From positions 1-64,000 of the forward strand of contig CAYVQF010000022.1 in the NCBI GenBank assembly GCA_964454015.1: a DNA stretch of 64,000 nt, in the 5' to 3' direction. This DNA is from CAYVQF01 sp964454015. Lineage in GTDB: Bacteria > Myxococcota_A > Bradymonadia > UBA4248. Of the stretch, positions 32,780-41,549 are shown one piece after another. A model generated the notes under the pieces. It saw nothing but the letters and a program-made list of their open reading frames with translations, did no database searches and was not told the origin of the DNA. How positions within the stretch are numbered: the first letter of the stretch is position 1; the number at the start of each line of letters is the position of its first letter. The position numbers and the translations under genes were made by a program.

Positions 32780-33670
32780 TCAAGTGGGGGCGCCGTCGGG
32801 CGGGTCGTGGGGCTCGATGTGGACGATGACGTCGCGCACGGCTGGGCCCTGGTCCAAGAGGCTGAGGTGCACCGCCTCGGCGATGTCATGGCCGGCGCGT
32901 ACGGTAATATCGGCGTCGACTTCGACGTGGAGATCGACTTGGAGGCCGTCGCCGATGTAGCGGGTGCGTACGGCGTGGGCGTGACGGACACCGGGCGTGG
33001 CCATGGCGATGGCGACGATGGCTTCGCGCTCGTGGCGCGGCGCGCCGCGATCGATGAGCTGGGAGAGGGAGGGGACGACGATTTTCCAGGCGGCGAACAT
33101 GATGAAGCCCGCGACCACCACGGCGCCGATGCTATCGACGAAGGCCAGGCTGGGTTCGACCAAGGCGACGGCGACGGCGATGGCCGCCGGGAGGGAGGAG
33201 AGGGCGTCGCTGCGATGGTGCCAGGCGTTGGCCCGCAGGGCGATGGAGCGGGCGCGGCGGCTCTGGTTCAGGGTCCAGCGGTAGAGCAGCTCTTTGACGA
33301 TGAGTGAGACCAGCGTGGCTGCCAGGGCCAGCCAGCCCGGCTGCTGCTGCCCCGTCTCTTGGATGGCGCTGATCCCCTGCACGGCGATGGCCACGGCGAT
33401 CCCGGCCAGGAGGAGGCCGATGGCGACGGCGATGAGGGTCTCGATGCGGCCGTGGCCGTGAGGGTGATCGTCGTCGGCCGGCGCCGACCAGTAGCGCAGG
33501 CCGATCAAGATGGCGGCGTCCGTGAGGAGATCACTGAGGCTGTGGACGCCGTCAGCGACGACGGCGTGGCTCATGGCGATGGTGCCGAGGGCGATCTTGA
33601 GGAAGCTCAAGAAGAGGTTGAGCAGGAGGCCGACCCAGGTCGCGCGGCGAATGATTTGAGCGTTGTTCAT
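32780..33670 (-). CDS. cation diffusion facilitator (CDF) metal transporter
   Basis: 296-aa inner-membrane exporter of divalent cations such as Zn2+, Fe2+ or Mn2+. Six membrane segments; metal-site motifs VADGVHSLSDLL and AWHHRSDALSSL provide the paired His/Asp ligands in helices II and V. A His-rich stretch DDDHPHGHGR lies after the second motif, and the C-terminal cytoplasmic domain (about 90 residues) has the usual alpha-beta fold for metal sensing. Its ATG has no clear ribosome site. Last gene of a minus-strand operon after the nucleotidase. Confidence 0.9.
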   Translation of the reverse strand: MNNAQIIRRATWVGLLLNLFLSFLKIALGTIAMSHAVVADGVHSLSDLLTDAAILIGLRYWSAPADDDHPHGHGRIETLIAVAIGLLLAGIAVAIAVQGISAIQETGQQQPGWLALAATLVSLIVKELLYRWTLNQSRRARSIALRANAWHHRSDALSSLPAAIAVAVALVEPSLAFVDSIGAVVVAGFIMFAAWKIVVPSLSQLIDRGAPRHEREAIVAIAMATPGVRHAHAVRTRYIGDGLQVDLHVEVDADITVRAGHDIAEAVHLSLLDQGPAVRDVIVHIEPHDPPDGAPT

Positions 33671-33709
33671 GAGGCACCGCGGCGGGGGCCGGTGGATGGC
33701 AGCGCTCCT

Positions 33710-34261
33710 TCAGCGCTGCAAGGCGGCGATGATGGTCTCGGGGGCGTAGCCCGTTGGGTTCCACGGGCGCTGGAGGGGCACCAAGAGGCCGCCGGCGGCG
33801 TTCCATTTGGGGCCGTAGCCGCAGCGGTCGTCGATGAGGACATGCCCGGGCTGGGAGCACACCTCCTTGGGCCGGCCGATGAGGATGTCTTGGGTGTGCA
33901 AGTTCTCGTGGACCCACTGCCACTTGCCGGCGGCGCTCTCGGGGAAGGGGCCGGGTGTGGTGAGGATGACCACCTGTTTGGCCGCCTGGTGGCAGGCCGC
34001 CCAGAGGGCATCGGTCCAGGGGAGCTTGGGCAGCTCGGCCCAAAAAGCTGCGCCTTCAGCCTGAACGCGCTGCCAGAGGTCGTCCTTGGGGATGGACAAG
34101 CCCCACTCGCCGATTTCTGCCCAGGCTTGGTCGTCGAGGGCGTCGGGATCGAGGCCATAGAGGCGCGCCAGGGGGCGGTGGAAGTCGACGAGGACGCCGT
34201 CGAGATCGACGAAGAGGACCTCCAGCGGGGTGGGCAAAGTCAAGCCAGCGTCGTGGTGCAT
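33710..34261 (-). CDS. HAD-like 5'-nucleotidase (NT5C-type)
   Basis: 183 aa. N-terminal HAD motif I as FVDLDGVLVDF; the C-terminal motif HVLIDDRCGYG holds the metal-binding Asp pair. The overall layout resembles 5'(3')-deoxyribonucleotidase-like HAD proteins, which dephosphorylate nucleoside monophosphates. Catalytic assignment is by motif only. AGGAG is 6 nt before ATG 34261. Second gene of an operon between a lipoprotein and a CDF transporter. Confidence 0.8.
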   Translation of the reverse strand: MHHDAGLTLPTPLEVLFVDLDGVLVDFHRPLARLYGLDPDALDDQAWAEIGEWGLSIPKDDLWQRVQAEGAAFWAELPKLPWTDALWAACHQAAKQVVILTTPGPFPESAAGKWQWVHENLHTQDILIGRPKEVCSQPGHVLIDDRCGYGPKWNAAGGLLVPLQRPWNPTGYAPETIIAALQR

Positions 34262-34288
34262 GGGGATCTCCTGTTGGGGCGGTGGCTC

Positions 34289-35419
34289 CTAGTAGCCGCA
34301 GACGATTTCACAGCTTTCTTTCTCTGTGGTGGGGGTGGACCAGGCCATCTGGGCCAAGTCCCAGACGCGGTGTTCGCCATCGCTGAAGGTCCAGCGAGAG
34401 GTGCGCGCGCTGTGATTCTGGAGGCGGGTGCACACCTCGACCTTGACGTCTGGGTTCCCCGACGGCGAGACGCAGGGCTCCTCCAGCGAGGTCTCGTTGC
34501 GCACATCGGCGGCGTAGAGCTCGCGTTGGGCGATGTGGTCGACGAAACCAAAGGGGATGGCCATGCGCTGGGTGAGGTGGGTGCGATAGAAAGACTCGGT
34601 GCTGCTCCAGGTGCGGACCAGCGCTTCATAAGTGTCTTGTTCTGATTGCAGGAAGAAGGCGTCATCCAGGTCGGACCACACCAGCTCGACGATGCGGGTG
34701 GTCTTTTCGATGGCTTCGTCAGAGACGCAGGTGTTGCCATCGACCGTCTCGATGCGCAACAGGACGTGATCCGGGTCGGGGCGGGAGAATTGGGCCTTGG
34801 CGTAGGAGCAAGGCGCCTCGACCAGGATGGGTTGTTCCAGGAGGAGCTTGCCGTCTTGGTCCTTGATCTCCAAGCGCTCGAAGGAGAAGCGGAGGCGTTC
34901 AGTGCCTGGCCAGGGGAGGATATCGTGGGCTTTGATGAGCTCCTGCGGCGGGCGATCCTGATCGACCTCGTAGACCAGGGACAACTCGAGGAGGGGCTCG
35001 CCGTCGGTGGCGATGAGAGAGAAGGCGTGCCAGGTGGCGAGGCAGCCCAGGGCTGGGTTCCAACGCCAGAAACGCGCTTCGCGATCGGTGAGGGAGAGGG
35101 CCAGGGGGTCCTCTTGCTCAAAGAACCACCACTGCATGGTCTCGGTCGGGCGGAGGTTACCGCAACTGGCCTCGGCGGGGGTTTTGGGTTCCACCATGAG
35201 GAGGAGCTGGCCGGCGTCGCTGTCGATGGCCAAGAGGGGGGTCCCGTCTTCGGCGAAAACCAATTGACCTGGTCGGGGGGTGATCTCTGCTGCGACCAGC
35301 GCCTTGACCAGGGGGCTTTGTTGGCGGGAGAAGACCTGGTGGGTCACGGGCGCACCGCCACAAGCGAGGTGGAGGGTGGCCAGGAGAAGTAACGGCGCCG
35401 GGGAGAGGGGGCGTGGCAT
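34289..35419 (-). CDS. lipoprotein, unrecognised (376 aa)
   Basis: Signal peptide with lipobox LHLAC. The mature protein is a mixed alpha/beta domain with paired Cys (SCGNLRP, GCLATW, PCSYAK, NTCVSDE, EPCVSPSG, CEIVCGY). No enzyme motif recognised. It heads a minus-strand operon with the 5'-nucleotidase-like protein (27-nt gap) and the CDF transporter. A good promoter lies about 75 bp upstream. Confidence 0.75.
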   Translation of the reverse strand: MPRPLSPAPLLLLATLHLACGGAPVTHQVFSRQQSPLVKALVAAEITPRPGQLVFAEDGTPLLAIDSDAGQLLLMVEPKTPAEASCGNLRPTETMQWWFFEQEDPLALSLTDREARFWRWNPALGCLATWHAFSLIATDGEPLLELSLVYEVDQDRPPQELIKAHDILPWPGTERLRFSFERLEIKDQDGKLLLEQPILVEAPCSYAKAQFSRPDPDHVLLRIETVDGNTCVSDEAIEKTTRIVELVWSDLDDAFFLQSEQDTYEALVRTWSSTESFYRTHLTQRMAIPFGFVDHIAQRELYAADVRNETSLEEPCVSPSGNPDVKVEVCTRLQNHSARTSRWTFSDGEHRVWDLAQMAWSTPTTEKESCEIVCGY

Positions 35420-35491
35420 GGAGAGGTACCTGAGGGTGATGAGCCGAGGCCAACGGCGGCGGGCGTCGAATCAGACCCGCATCGTCTGGGC

Positions 35492-35519
35492 ATCATAGCC
35501 AGCTTGTGCGCTTGGGCAA
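35492..35519 (-). promoter_or_regulatory. candidate promoter of the lipoprotein-nucleotidase-CDF operon
   Basis: Minus strand TTGCCC (35519-35514), 16-bp spacer, TATGAT (35497-35492), 4/6 and 5/6 matches. Predicted leader of about 66 nt. Confidence 0.6.
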
Positions 35520-35573
35520 AGGCGGTCATCTTTGATGCCGAGGCAGAGTCTTTCTCGATGGGGAGGTGTGAGG

Positions 35574-36950
35574 ATGGTGGAGCTGTCGTATCGAGATGAG
35601 GTTGACGCCCTGCGCGGCGTTTTTGCAAGCGGGCACACCCAGGCGCTGGAGTGGCGCCGTGCCCAGCTCGAAGGGCTGTTGCGCTTCCTCAGCGAGGAAG
35701 AGGACGCCATCGCGGCGGCGCTGGCGCAGGACCTGGGCAAGGGACCCTTCGAGGCGTGGGCCAGCGAGACGGGTTTCGTCGCGGCCGAGGCACGCCACGC
35801 CCGCAAAAAGCTGCGGCGCTGGATGCGCCCGCGGCGGGTGGCGACCAGCCTGGTACACAAGCCGGGCAAGGCCTACCTTCGCCCCGAGCCGCTTGGGGTG
35901 GTCCTGATCATTGCGCCGTGGAACTATCCGCTCCAGCTCGCCCTGGCCCCTCTGGTGGCGGCGCTGGCCGCAGGCAACTGCGCCGTGGTGAAGCCTTCGG
36001 AGCTGGCGCCCCACACGGCGGCCTTGCTCGCCGAGGCGCTGCCGCGATATCTCGACGGCGCGGCGGTGCAGGTGGTGCTGGGTGGGCGGGACGAGAGCAC
36101 GGCGCTGTTGCGGGAGCGCTTCGACCACATCTTCTTCACCGGCGGCGAGCGGGTGGGACGCATCGTCATGCGCGCCGCGGCGGAGCACCTGTGCCCAGTG
36201 ACGCTGGAGCTGGGCGGGAAGAGCCCGGCGTTGGTGGATCAAAGCGCCAACCTCGCCGTGAGCGCCAGACGCATCGCCTGGGGCAAGTTCCTCAACGCCG
36301 GCCAGACCTGCGTGGCGCCCGATTATGTCCTGTGCGCGCGCAGCCTGATGCCAGGGCTCATCGAGGCGCTGCGGCAGTCGGTGCGGGCCTTCTATGGCGA
36401 GGACCCCAGCGAGAGCCCCGACTACGGGCGCATCATCAGCGACGCCCATTTCGCGCGCTTGACGGCGCTTCTCAGTCAAGGGGAGGTGCTCATGGGCGGC
36501 CAGCACGACGCCGCGACGCGCTACCTCGCGCCGACCCTGATGGCCGAGGTGCCCCTCGACGCCCCCCTGATGCAAGAGGAGATTTTCGGCCCCCTCTTGC
36601 CCATCCTCCCCGTGGACACCCTTGCCGAGGCCATGGCCTTCGTCAACGCGCGCCCCAAGCCGCTGGCGCTCTACGTCTTCGCCGAGGACCAAGGGGTTGC
36701 GGCCCAAGTGATCGCGTCGACCTCCTCCGGTGGGGTGTGCGTCAACGACACCATCATGCACCTCTCGGTGCCGGATTTGCCCTTTGGCGGCGTGGGGCCG
36801 AGCGGCATGGGTGCCTACCACGGCGAAGCGGGCTTCCTGGCCCTGAGCCATGCCAAAGCGGTGCTGGCGCGCTCGACCTGCTGCGACGTGCAGATGCGCT
36901 ATCCGCCCTACCGCCCCGAGGCGCTGCGCTGGATGCGGCGTCTGCTCTAG
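35574..36950 (+). CDS. aldehyde dehydrogenase family protein (ALDH3-like)
   Basis: 458 aa. NAD(P)-dependent oxidation of aldehydes to acids. Motifs in order: APWNYPLQLALAPLV and GNCAVVKPSELAP (cofactor binding), FTGGERVGR, catalytic Glu in LELGGKSP, catalytic Cys in NAGQTCVAPDY, and EEIFGPLLPI. The short length and the absence of an N-terminal extension fit class 3 ALDHs, which often oxidise medium-chain or fatty aldehydes. The start ATG 35574 has GGGAGG 7 nt upstream. It stands alone. Confidence 0.93.
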   Translation: MVELSYRDEVDALRGVFASGHTQALEWRRAQLEGLLRFLSEEEDAIAAALAQDLGKGPFEAWASETGFVAAEARHARKKLRRWMRPRRVATSLVHKPGKAYLRPEPLGVVLIIAPWNYPLQLALAPLVAALAAGNCAVVKPSELAPHTAALLAEALPRYLDGAAVQVVLGGRDESTALLRERFDHIFFTGGERVGRIVMRAAAEHLCPVTLELGGKSPALVDQSANLAVSARRIAWGKFLNAGQTCVAPDYVLCARSLMPGLIEALRQSVRAFYGEDPSESPDYGRIISDAHFARLTALLSQGEVLMGGQHDAATRYLAPTLMAEVPLDAPLMQEEIFGPLLPILPVDTLAEAMAFVNARPKPLALYVFAEDQGVAAQVIASTSSGGVCVNDTIMHLSVPDLPFGGVGPSGMGAYHGEAGFLALSHAKAVLARSTCCDVQMRYPPYRPEALRWMRRLL

Positions 36951-36999
36951 GCCACGCTTGGTTTTGGTGGGATCCACGGGCCCAGGGCGGGCGCGCCGC

Positions 37000-38145
37000 T
37001 CACAGGCTGGGTTGGGCGCGAAAGCGTTCGTCCAGGGTGCGCAAGGCCTCCCACTCGGCGGTGATGGCGGCGGCGCCGAGGCGCTGGGCGTCGCCGCTGG
37101 CAGCGGCGCGGGCGGCCTCCGCGGCGAGGTCGGGGTGATCCTCGAAGCGGAAGGGAAAAATGTGGAGTTGGAGGGCGCCGTATTTGGCCTTGCGGTGGTG
37201 CATGGCGAAGGCGAAGACGGCGACGAAGTCCCGGTTAGTGAAAGAGAGGCAGCCGGCAGAGACGCAGTTGCCGTGGAGGCAGATGGCGCTGCCCGGATTC
37301 TTGTTGCCGATGCCGGCGGCGCGATCGCGGTCTTGACGGGTGGGGTACTCGACGCAGAGGCGGAAGGCCGAGCCGTCGCCGCTCGCGCCGTAGTCGTCGA
37401 TGGCCTCGGGGAGGAGCTTCATCCACATGAAATCGTAGCGGCTCCAGTAGAGGGGCTCGGGATGGTAGACCCCCTCGGGGGTCTTGCCGTCGCCTTCGCG
37501 GAGCTTGGGGCCGGGGGCGAAGTCGGCGGCGCAGATGGGCAGGGTGGCGATGCGCTCGAGGTGGTCGCCGCTGTCGCCGGCCCAGATTTCAAAGGCGCGT
37601 TCCTTTTTGAAGGCGCGCATGAGCACCGCCTGGGGCGGATAGGTGACGCCGGCTTCGGCGCACCACTGGGCGAAGTTGTGGCCGGCGATCTCCTCGATGC
37701 GCGTCAGGATGGCCTTGGCCTTGGTGGGGTGGGGCCCGGCGGTGGTGGTGGGGCCAATGATGGTGATGGTGGGTGAGGTCCTGGGCACGGCGGGTGGGAT
37801 GTCGGGTGGGGTCATGCCGTCGTCTTCTGGGAGGGGCGGGGGGGCTTCGTCTGGGTCGGGCGCCGCCTCTGCGGAGGTGGCAGCCGGGGGAGTGGCGGTG
37901 GTGGTGGTGACCTCAGGTGGCACTTCGATGGGATCTGCTGCAGCGGAGCTGGTGGTCGCCCGCTGGGAGTCCGCCGGTGGGTCGGGTGAGGGCGGCCTAC
38001 AACCGCCGATGCCAGCGATGACGAGTGCGACCCAGAGGAGCCTGCGGTAGGGCAGGGGCTGCGATGGCAAGGGTGACGCGAAGGTGCGTGAACGGCGCTG
38101 TTGCATGTGGTAGTGGCGGTGGCGCGGGGGTGCGGGTGGGGTCAT
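37000..38145 (-). CDS. YafK-like L,D-transpeptidase-fold lipoprotein
   Basis: 381 aa. An Arg-rich N-terminus, hydrophobic stretch and possible lipobox IGGC, then a ~100-residue Pro/Thr linker. The C-terminal domain is YkuD-type: FKKERAFEIW, GDGKTPEGVYHPEPL, and the active-site signature CLHGNCVSAGCLSF. In the YafK/DpaA subfamily these proteins remove murein-linked lipoprotein rather than form cross-links. Start ATG 38145 overlaps the stop of the tiny lipoprotein as ATGA, which decides it over later ATGs. Periplasmic. Confidence 0.85.
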   Translation of the reverse strand: MTPPAPPRHRHYHMQQRRSRTFASPLPSQPLPYRRLLWVALVIAGIGGCRPPSPDPPADSQRATTSSAAADPIEVPPEVTTTTATPPAATSAEAAPDPDEAPPPLPEDDGMTPPDIPPAVPRTSPTITIIGPTTTAGPHPTKAKAILTRIEEIAGHNFAQWCAEAGVTYPPQAVLMRAFKKERAFEIWAGDSGDHLERIATLPICAADFAPGPKLREGDGKTPEGVYHPEPLYWSRYDFMWMKLLPEAIDDYGASGDGSAFRLCVEYPTRQDRDRAAGIGNKNPGSAICLHGNCVSAGCLSFTNRDFVAVFAFAMHHRKAKYGALQLHIFPFRFEDHPDLAAEAARAAASGDAQRLGAAAITAEWEALRTLDERFRAQPSL

Positions 38146-38354
38146 AGGCAAAGGTAGGTGATGGGGACACAAGTCTCGCCCGGATAACAGCACCCGGGCC
38201 CGCAGGGGGTGTGATTCACGGGGCAGGTGGAGGTATCGCTCTGTCCGTCCGGGGCGTCCTGGCTCTGATCGCTGGGTTCCTCGATGTCATCGAGGGTGTT
38301 ACAAGCGGCCAGCAACAAGAGCGCGGCAGCCAAGGCGAAGAGGAGTGGGCGCAT
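38142..38354 (-). CDS. very small Cys-rich lipoprotein
   Basis: 70 aa. Lipobox LAAC, an acidic spacer (DDIEEPSDQSQDAPDG), then a ~30-residue head with six Cys (STCPVNHTPCGPGCCYPGE), a CC pair included, that could form a disulfide knot. No family recognised. GGAG 5 nt before ATG 38354. Translationally coupled to the YafK-like protein, which suggests a joint envelope role. Confidence 0.75.
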   Translation of the reverse strand: MRPLLFALAAALLLLAACNTLDDIEEPSDQSQDAPDGQSDTSTCPVNHTPCGPGCCYPGETCVPITYLCL

Positions 38355-38440
38355 GGGGTCTCCGGGGTGACGCAGCAGGTGGTGGCCAAGGCCATGTCAA
38401 GGCTGGCACGAGACTAGCGCCCTCGGCGCATGGTGCGCAA

Positions 38441-38461
38441 GCGCCGCGTTCCTGGCGGCGC
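38441..38461 (-). terminator. GC-rich hairpin after the large Cys-rich lipoprotein gene
   Basis: GCGCCGC-7 nt-GCGGCGC, 7-bp perfect arms, 19 bp past the stop codon at 38480. No T run follows on the minus strand, so termination strength is uncertain. Confidence 0.35.
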
Positions 38462-38479
38462 GAGCCGTGCCGGGTGAGG

Positions 38480-40732
38480 CTATGGGGAGCGGACACAGCG
38501 GACGAAGGTTTCCGTGTTGGATTTGATGAGGGAGCGGGTGGAGCCAATCTGAAAATCTACGCACCAGGCGCGAGACGGTGTGCCGCTGATCGTGGTAGAC
38601 GACCAATACTGTTGATTGCTAGCGACCATGGTTCGCGGGAAGAAGTCAGAGAAAAAGGATGCGGTGGAGCTTCTGTTGTCGACGATGCTGCGCAGCTCTT
38701 TGACGTTGGGTAAGCGCCAGCCCGTTTGCCCTCCCCAACTCAAAGCGCTGCAGGTGGTGAGGGCTGTCTGCCAAGTGCCGCGCAGGGCGTTTCCGTTGGC
38801 GCAGTCGCTCCCGCTCAGGCCTGCCGAACAGCCTTGCCAGTGGAGCCCAGTGACGAGATCCACGACCACGGGTTGACTGGGCATGGTGGTGTTGGTTTGA
38901 AAACGCGCAGCGACGACGGGGATCTGTCCGCGGACACAGCGTGTGGGGCGCTCGTTGGTTTTAAAGCCGCCTTCGACGAAGCCGCTGCCAAAACTGACCT
39001 GCCAGGACTGGCCCGGATTGGCGGGACGGGTCGAGGAGGTGTGGAAGAAGGCAGCAGGGGTGCTGGGGAAGGCGACGGGGTCGATCATGGGTCCGCTGGG
39101 GTGACCGTAATCGACGAGGGATTCCAACTCGAAATCGTTGGGCATGCGCCAGTCTCGGAAGCCGCCCCAGACGAGACTTTCGCAGAGGGGAAAGTGATCG
39201 GACCAGGCGGCGTGCGTGGCAGATCCTTGGCAGGTCGCGCCGGTCATCCCATTGGCGCAGCCTTGCCAGAACAGACCGGTGAGCAGGTCTTCGACGACGG
39301 GTTGGTTGGGCACGGTCAGGTCGCGCCGATAGCGTGTGTTGGCGTTGTTGATGACGTCCCAGCCGAAATGGGCGTCCTGGCCGCGGTAGTTTCCCGTGCT
39401 TGGGCAGGCGGTCAGGGCGGTGGTGTCGTCGTAACAAGTGCGTTGGTTGGTGTCGCTCTGCGGGAAGGCCCCGCGTGGCGCGTTGCACGTCCCCACGCCG
39501 CACCCCGGCGATTGACATTCGCTCGCGGCGCAGATGTCATAGGCGCGATCAGGCTCATCGATGCGTTGACAGTGGGTGAGGTCGGGCGCTTGGGCACAGC
39601 TCTGGACCGCACAGATACCGAGGGTGTTCTTGCAAAGCTCGTCGACGGCACAGGGTTCGCGCCAGAGCCAGGTGCTGCCGTTTAAGAGACACTGGTACTC
39701 GACATCGCCGCAGCGCTGGGTGAGGCAGGCCTGCTCTGGGGCACAGGCCAGGGTGTCGCCCTCGCTGCAGTTCCCGTGGGCATTGTTTTGACCACAGCCC
39801 AGACAGGTGCGGCCCGTGCTCAGTGTGGTCTCGGTGCAGAGGTCGGGGCAGGGGCCAGGCGTGGTGAGACATTGCTCACTGGGGCTACAGCCCGCCTCAC
39901 AGCAACCGCTGGCGCTGCAGCGTGGGCCCTCGGTGCAGGTCGCGCTGCCGTTGCATTCGCTCTCGAGGCAGCCACTGCTCTCACAGGTGATACGGGTTCC
40001 TGCGCAAGTGCCGCTGAAGCAGGCGTCACCGTACGTGCAGAGGTCGCCGTCGTCGCAGATGCTCTCTGAGCGCCATTGCCACTGGCCATCACGCTCGGTG
40101 CAGTAATAGGGCTGGCCATTGCAGCTTTGCACGGCGCAAAGGGTGTGGTCGTCGTTGGAGCAGGTGAAGGTGCCGCCCGTCTGACAGCTACTCAATTCGG
40201 CTGAAGCAGTGCAACCCACACATGTCAAGCCGACAACCAGGGTTTCCAAGCCGCAGGTGTCAATGCTATCCTCACAAACCCCGGGGACCTTCGTACAGCC
40301 AAATCCTTCGACGCAGAGGCCATCACAGCAGCCAGCGTCAGAGCACTCGAGCGCCGTCCCGCTGCAGGTGCCGGCGTTGCACCGGTCGTTATCGGTGCAC
40401 ACCGAGTTGTCGTCACATTTATCGTCGGTGTGCCAGGCCCAGCTCCCAGTGGACTGGGTGCAATAGTAAAGCACGCCGTCACAGGCAAAGTCGTGGCAGA
40501 GTCTGTCGGCGTCACAGGTGATGCTGGGGCAAACGGGAGGAAGCTCGGTCTCATCCACTTCCAGAGGGTCGGCGTCGTCTGCCTCTTGGTCGTTCGTGTC
40601 GTCTGCGTCTAAGGCGTCACTCTGTGGGGTGTCTTCGTCAGGGGGCGGGTCGGCGAAGTCTGTGAGGGTGTGGCAGGCGCTCAGGGCCACCATGAGGCAG
40701 CCAACGAAGGTGAGCTTCAGGGATCGGGTCAT
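38480..40732 (-). CDS. large Cys-rich lipoprotein with two DUF1566 (Lcl) domains
   Basis: 750 aa. Lipobox LSAC, an acidic linker, then roughly 330 residues with a very high Cys count in repeated patterns (CDDNSVCTDNDRCNAGTC; CDDGDLCTYGDACFSGTC). Two copies of a domain follow with GLFWQGCANGMTG...WGGFRDWRMPNDFELES and GLHWQGCSAGLSG...WGGQTGWRLPNVKELRS, which match the DUF1566/Lcl C-terminal domain of secreted and surface proteins. Function unknown; exposed Cys-rich arrays suggest disulfide-stabilised binding modules. Start ATG 40732 fits the signal peptide; an open frame continues upstream past it without support. Confidence 0.85.
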   Translation of the reverse strand: MTRSLKLTFVGCLMVALSACHTLTDFADPPPDEDTPQSDALDADDTNDQEADDADPLEVDETELPPVCPSITCDADRLCHDFACDGVLYYCTQSTGSWAWHTDDKCDDNSVCTDNDRCNAGTCSGTALECSDAGCCDGLCVEGFGCTKVPGVCEDSIDTCGLETLVVGLTCVGCTASAELSSCQTGGTFTCSNDDHTLCAVQSCNGQPYYCTERDGQWQWRSESICDDGDLCTYGDACFSGTCAGTRITCESSGCLESECNGSATCTEGPRCSASGCCEAGCSPSEQCLTTPGPCPDLCTETTLSTGRTCLGCGQNNAHGNCSEGDTLACAPEQACLTQRCGDVEYQCLLNGSTWLWREPCAVDELCKNTLGICAVQSCAQAPDLTHCQRIDEPDRAYDICAASECQSPGCGVGTCNAPRGAFPQSDTNQRTCYDDTTALTACPSTGNYRGQDAHFGWDVINNANTRYRRDLTVPNQPVVEDLLTGLFWQGCANGMTGATCQGSATHAAWSDHFPLCESLVWGGFRDWRMPNDFELESLVDYGHPSGPMIDPVAFPSTPAAFFHTSSTRPANPGQSWQVSFGSGFVEGGFKTNERPTRCVRGQIPVVAARFQTNTTMPSQPVVVDLVTGLHWQGCSAGLSGSDCANGNALRGTWQTALTTCSALSWGGQTGWRLPNVKELRSIVDNRSSTASFFSDFFPRTMVASNQQYWSSTTISGTPSRAWCVDFQIGSTRSLIKSNTETFVRCVRSP

Positions 40733-40746
40733 CGCATTTCCAGGGT

Positions 40747-40755
40747 AAAAAAAAA
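40747..40755. repeat. nine-A homopolymer tract
   Basis: Nine consecutive A (plus strand), i.e. nine T on the coding strand of the Cys-rich lipoprotein, 14 nt from its ATG. Unusual in this GC-rich sequence. Confidence 0.8.
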
Positions 40756-40809
40756 CAACCAACCTTTCGATTACAGCGCCCTTTGCGCACTGTTGTGGCA
40801 CCAGCGCAT

Positions 40810-40837
40810 AGTATCGCTGTTGTTTGGGCCACCGCAA
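40810..40837 (-). promoter_or_regulatory. possible promoter of the Cys-rich DUF1566 lipoprotein
   Basis: Minus strand TTGCGG (40837-40832), 16 bp, GATACT (40815-40810). Weak -35 (3/6), -10 4/6. Confidence 0.35.
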
Positions 40838-40887
40838 GGTTGGATTTTGACGATCATGGGCCGGGCGCTCCATTTTCTGGTGGGCCG

Positions 40888-40916
40888 TTGACAGCCTCCC
40901 TGGGCCTTGCTTAACT
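40888..40916 (+). promoter_or_regulatory. candidate promoter of the YbjN-PspA pair
   Basis: Perfect TTGACA (40888-40893), 17 bp, TTAACT (40911-40916, 3/6). Three further TTGAC boxes follow at about 33-bp steps without good -10 boxes. Confidence 0.4.
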
Positions 40917-41046
40917 TGTTCGGGCTCGCTCTTGACGCGGCCCCGCAGGTTGGGGCTGGAGTCTTTGACTTGCGCTCTCGTTGGCTTCGAGTGGCCACTT
41001 GACGCGTCATGTTTTGCGTCGGCACGGACGGCGCAGGAGGAATGCC

Positions 41047-41472
41047 ATGCGGACGAATGACGATATCGAAGGATACCTGATCGAATTGGGGATGCCTTTC
41101 GAGCAGCTCGACGAGGGGATCTGGCGGCTGAACAACGAAGACGACGGGGTCGATAACCTGGTGGTCATGCATTCCCCACCGATCATCTTCTTCCGGGTCA
41201 AGCTGATGGAGGTGCCTCAAGAGAATCAGGCGGGTCTCTATGAGAAGCTGCTGGTCTTGAACGCGACGGAGATGGTGGCCGGGGCTTACGGAATCGAGGA
41301 TGGTCACGTGGTCATCGTCGACACGCTGCAGTCGGAGAACCTCGACTTCAACGAGTTCCAGGCTTCTGTGGAGTCGTTGTCCATGGCCGTGGCGGAGCAT
41401 TACCCGGTGTTGCGGGGATTCCGCGATAAGGCACCGCTCTCCAGTGCCGATGAGGCGCCGGTGGCAGGCTGA
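41047..41472 (+). CDS. YbjN-like protein
   Basis: 141 aa, acidic, no signal or membrane segment. The pattern of an N-terminal helix, a strand pair, then VLNATEMVAGAYGIEDGHVVIVDTL and a final helix matches the YbjN / type III secretion chaperone-like fold. The molecular role in non-secretion contexts is poorly known. AGGAGG lies 6 nt before ATG 41047. It is followed 77 nt later by PspA, suggesting a link to envelope stress. Confidence 0.78.
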   Translation: MRTNDDIEGYLIELGMPFEQLDEGIWRLNNEDDGVDNLVVMHSPPIIFFRVKLMEVPQENQAGLYEKLLVLNATEMVAGAYGIEDGHVVIVDTLQSENLDFNEFQASVESLSMAVAEHYPVLRGFRDKAPLSSADEAPVAG

Positions 41473-41549
41473 GTGGGTCATTCTGAGAGGCGACAACAGA
41501 GTATTGGAAGGCGGTCTCGGACTGCCCTCAGGCAAGTGAGGAGCAAAGC

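Larger units (their letters stand above)
40733..41046. other. 314-bp divergent intergenic region with homopolymer and TTGAC boxes
   Basis: Between the Cys-rich lipoprotein and the YbjN-like gene. It contains a run of nine A (40747-40755) in the lipoprotein leader, a candidate promoter on each strand, and four TTGAC boxes at 40888, 40932, 40965 and 40999. No gene seen. Confidence 0.75.
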
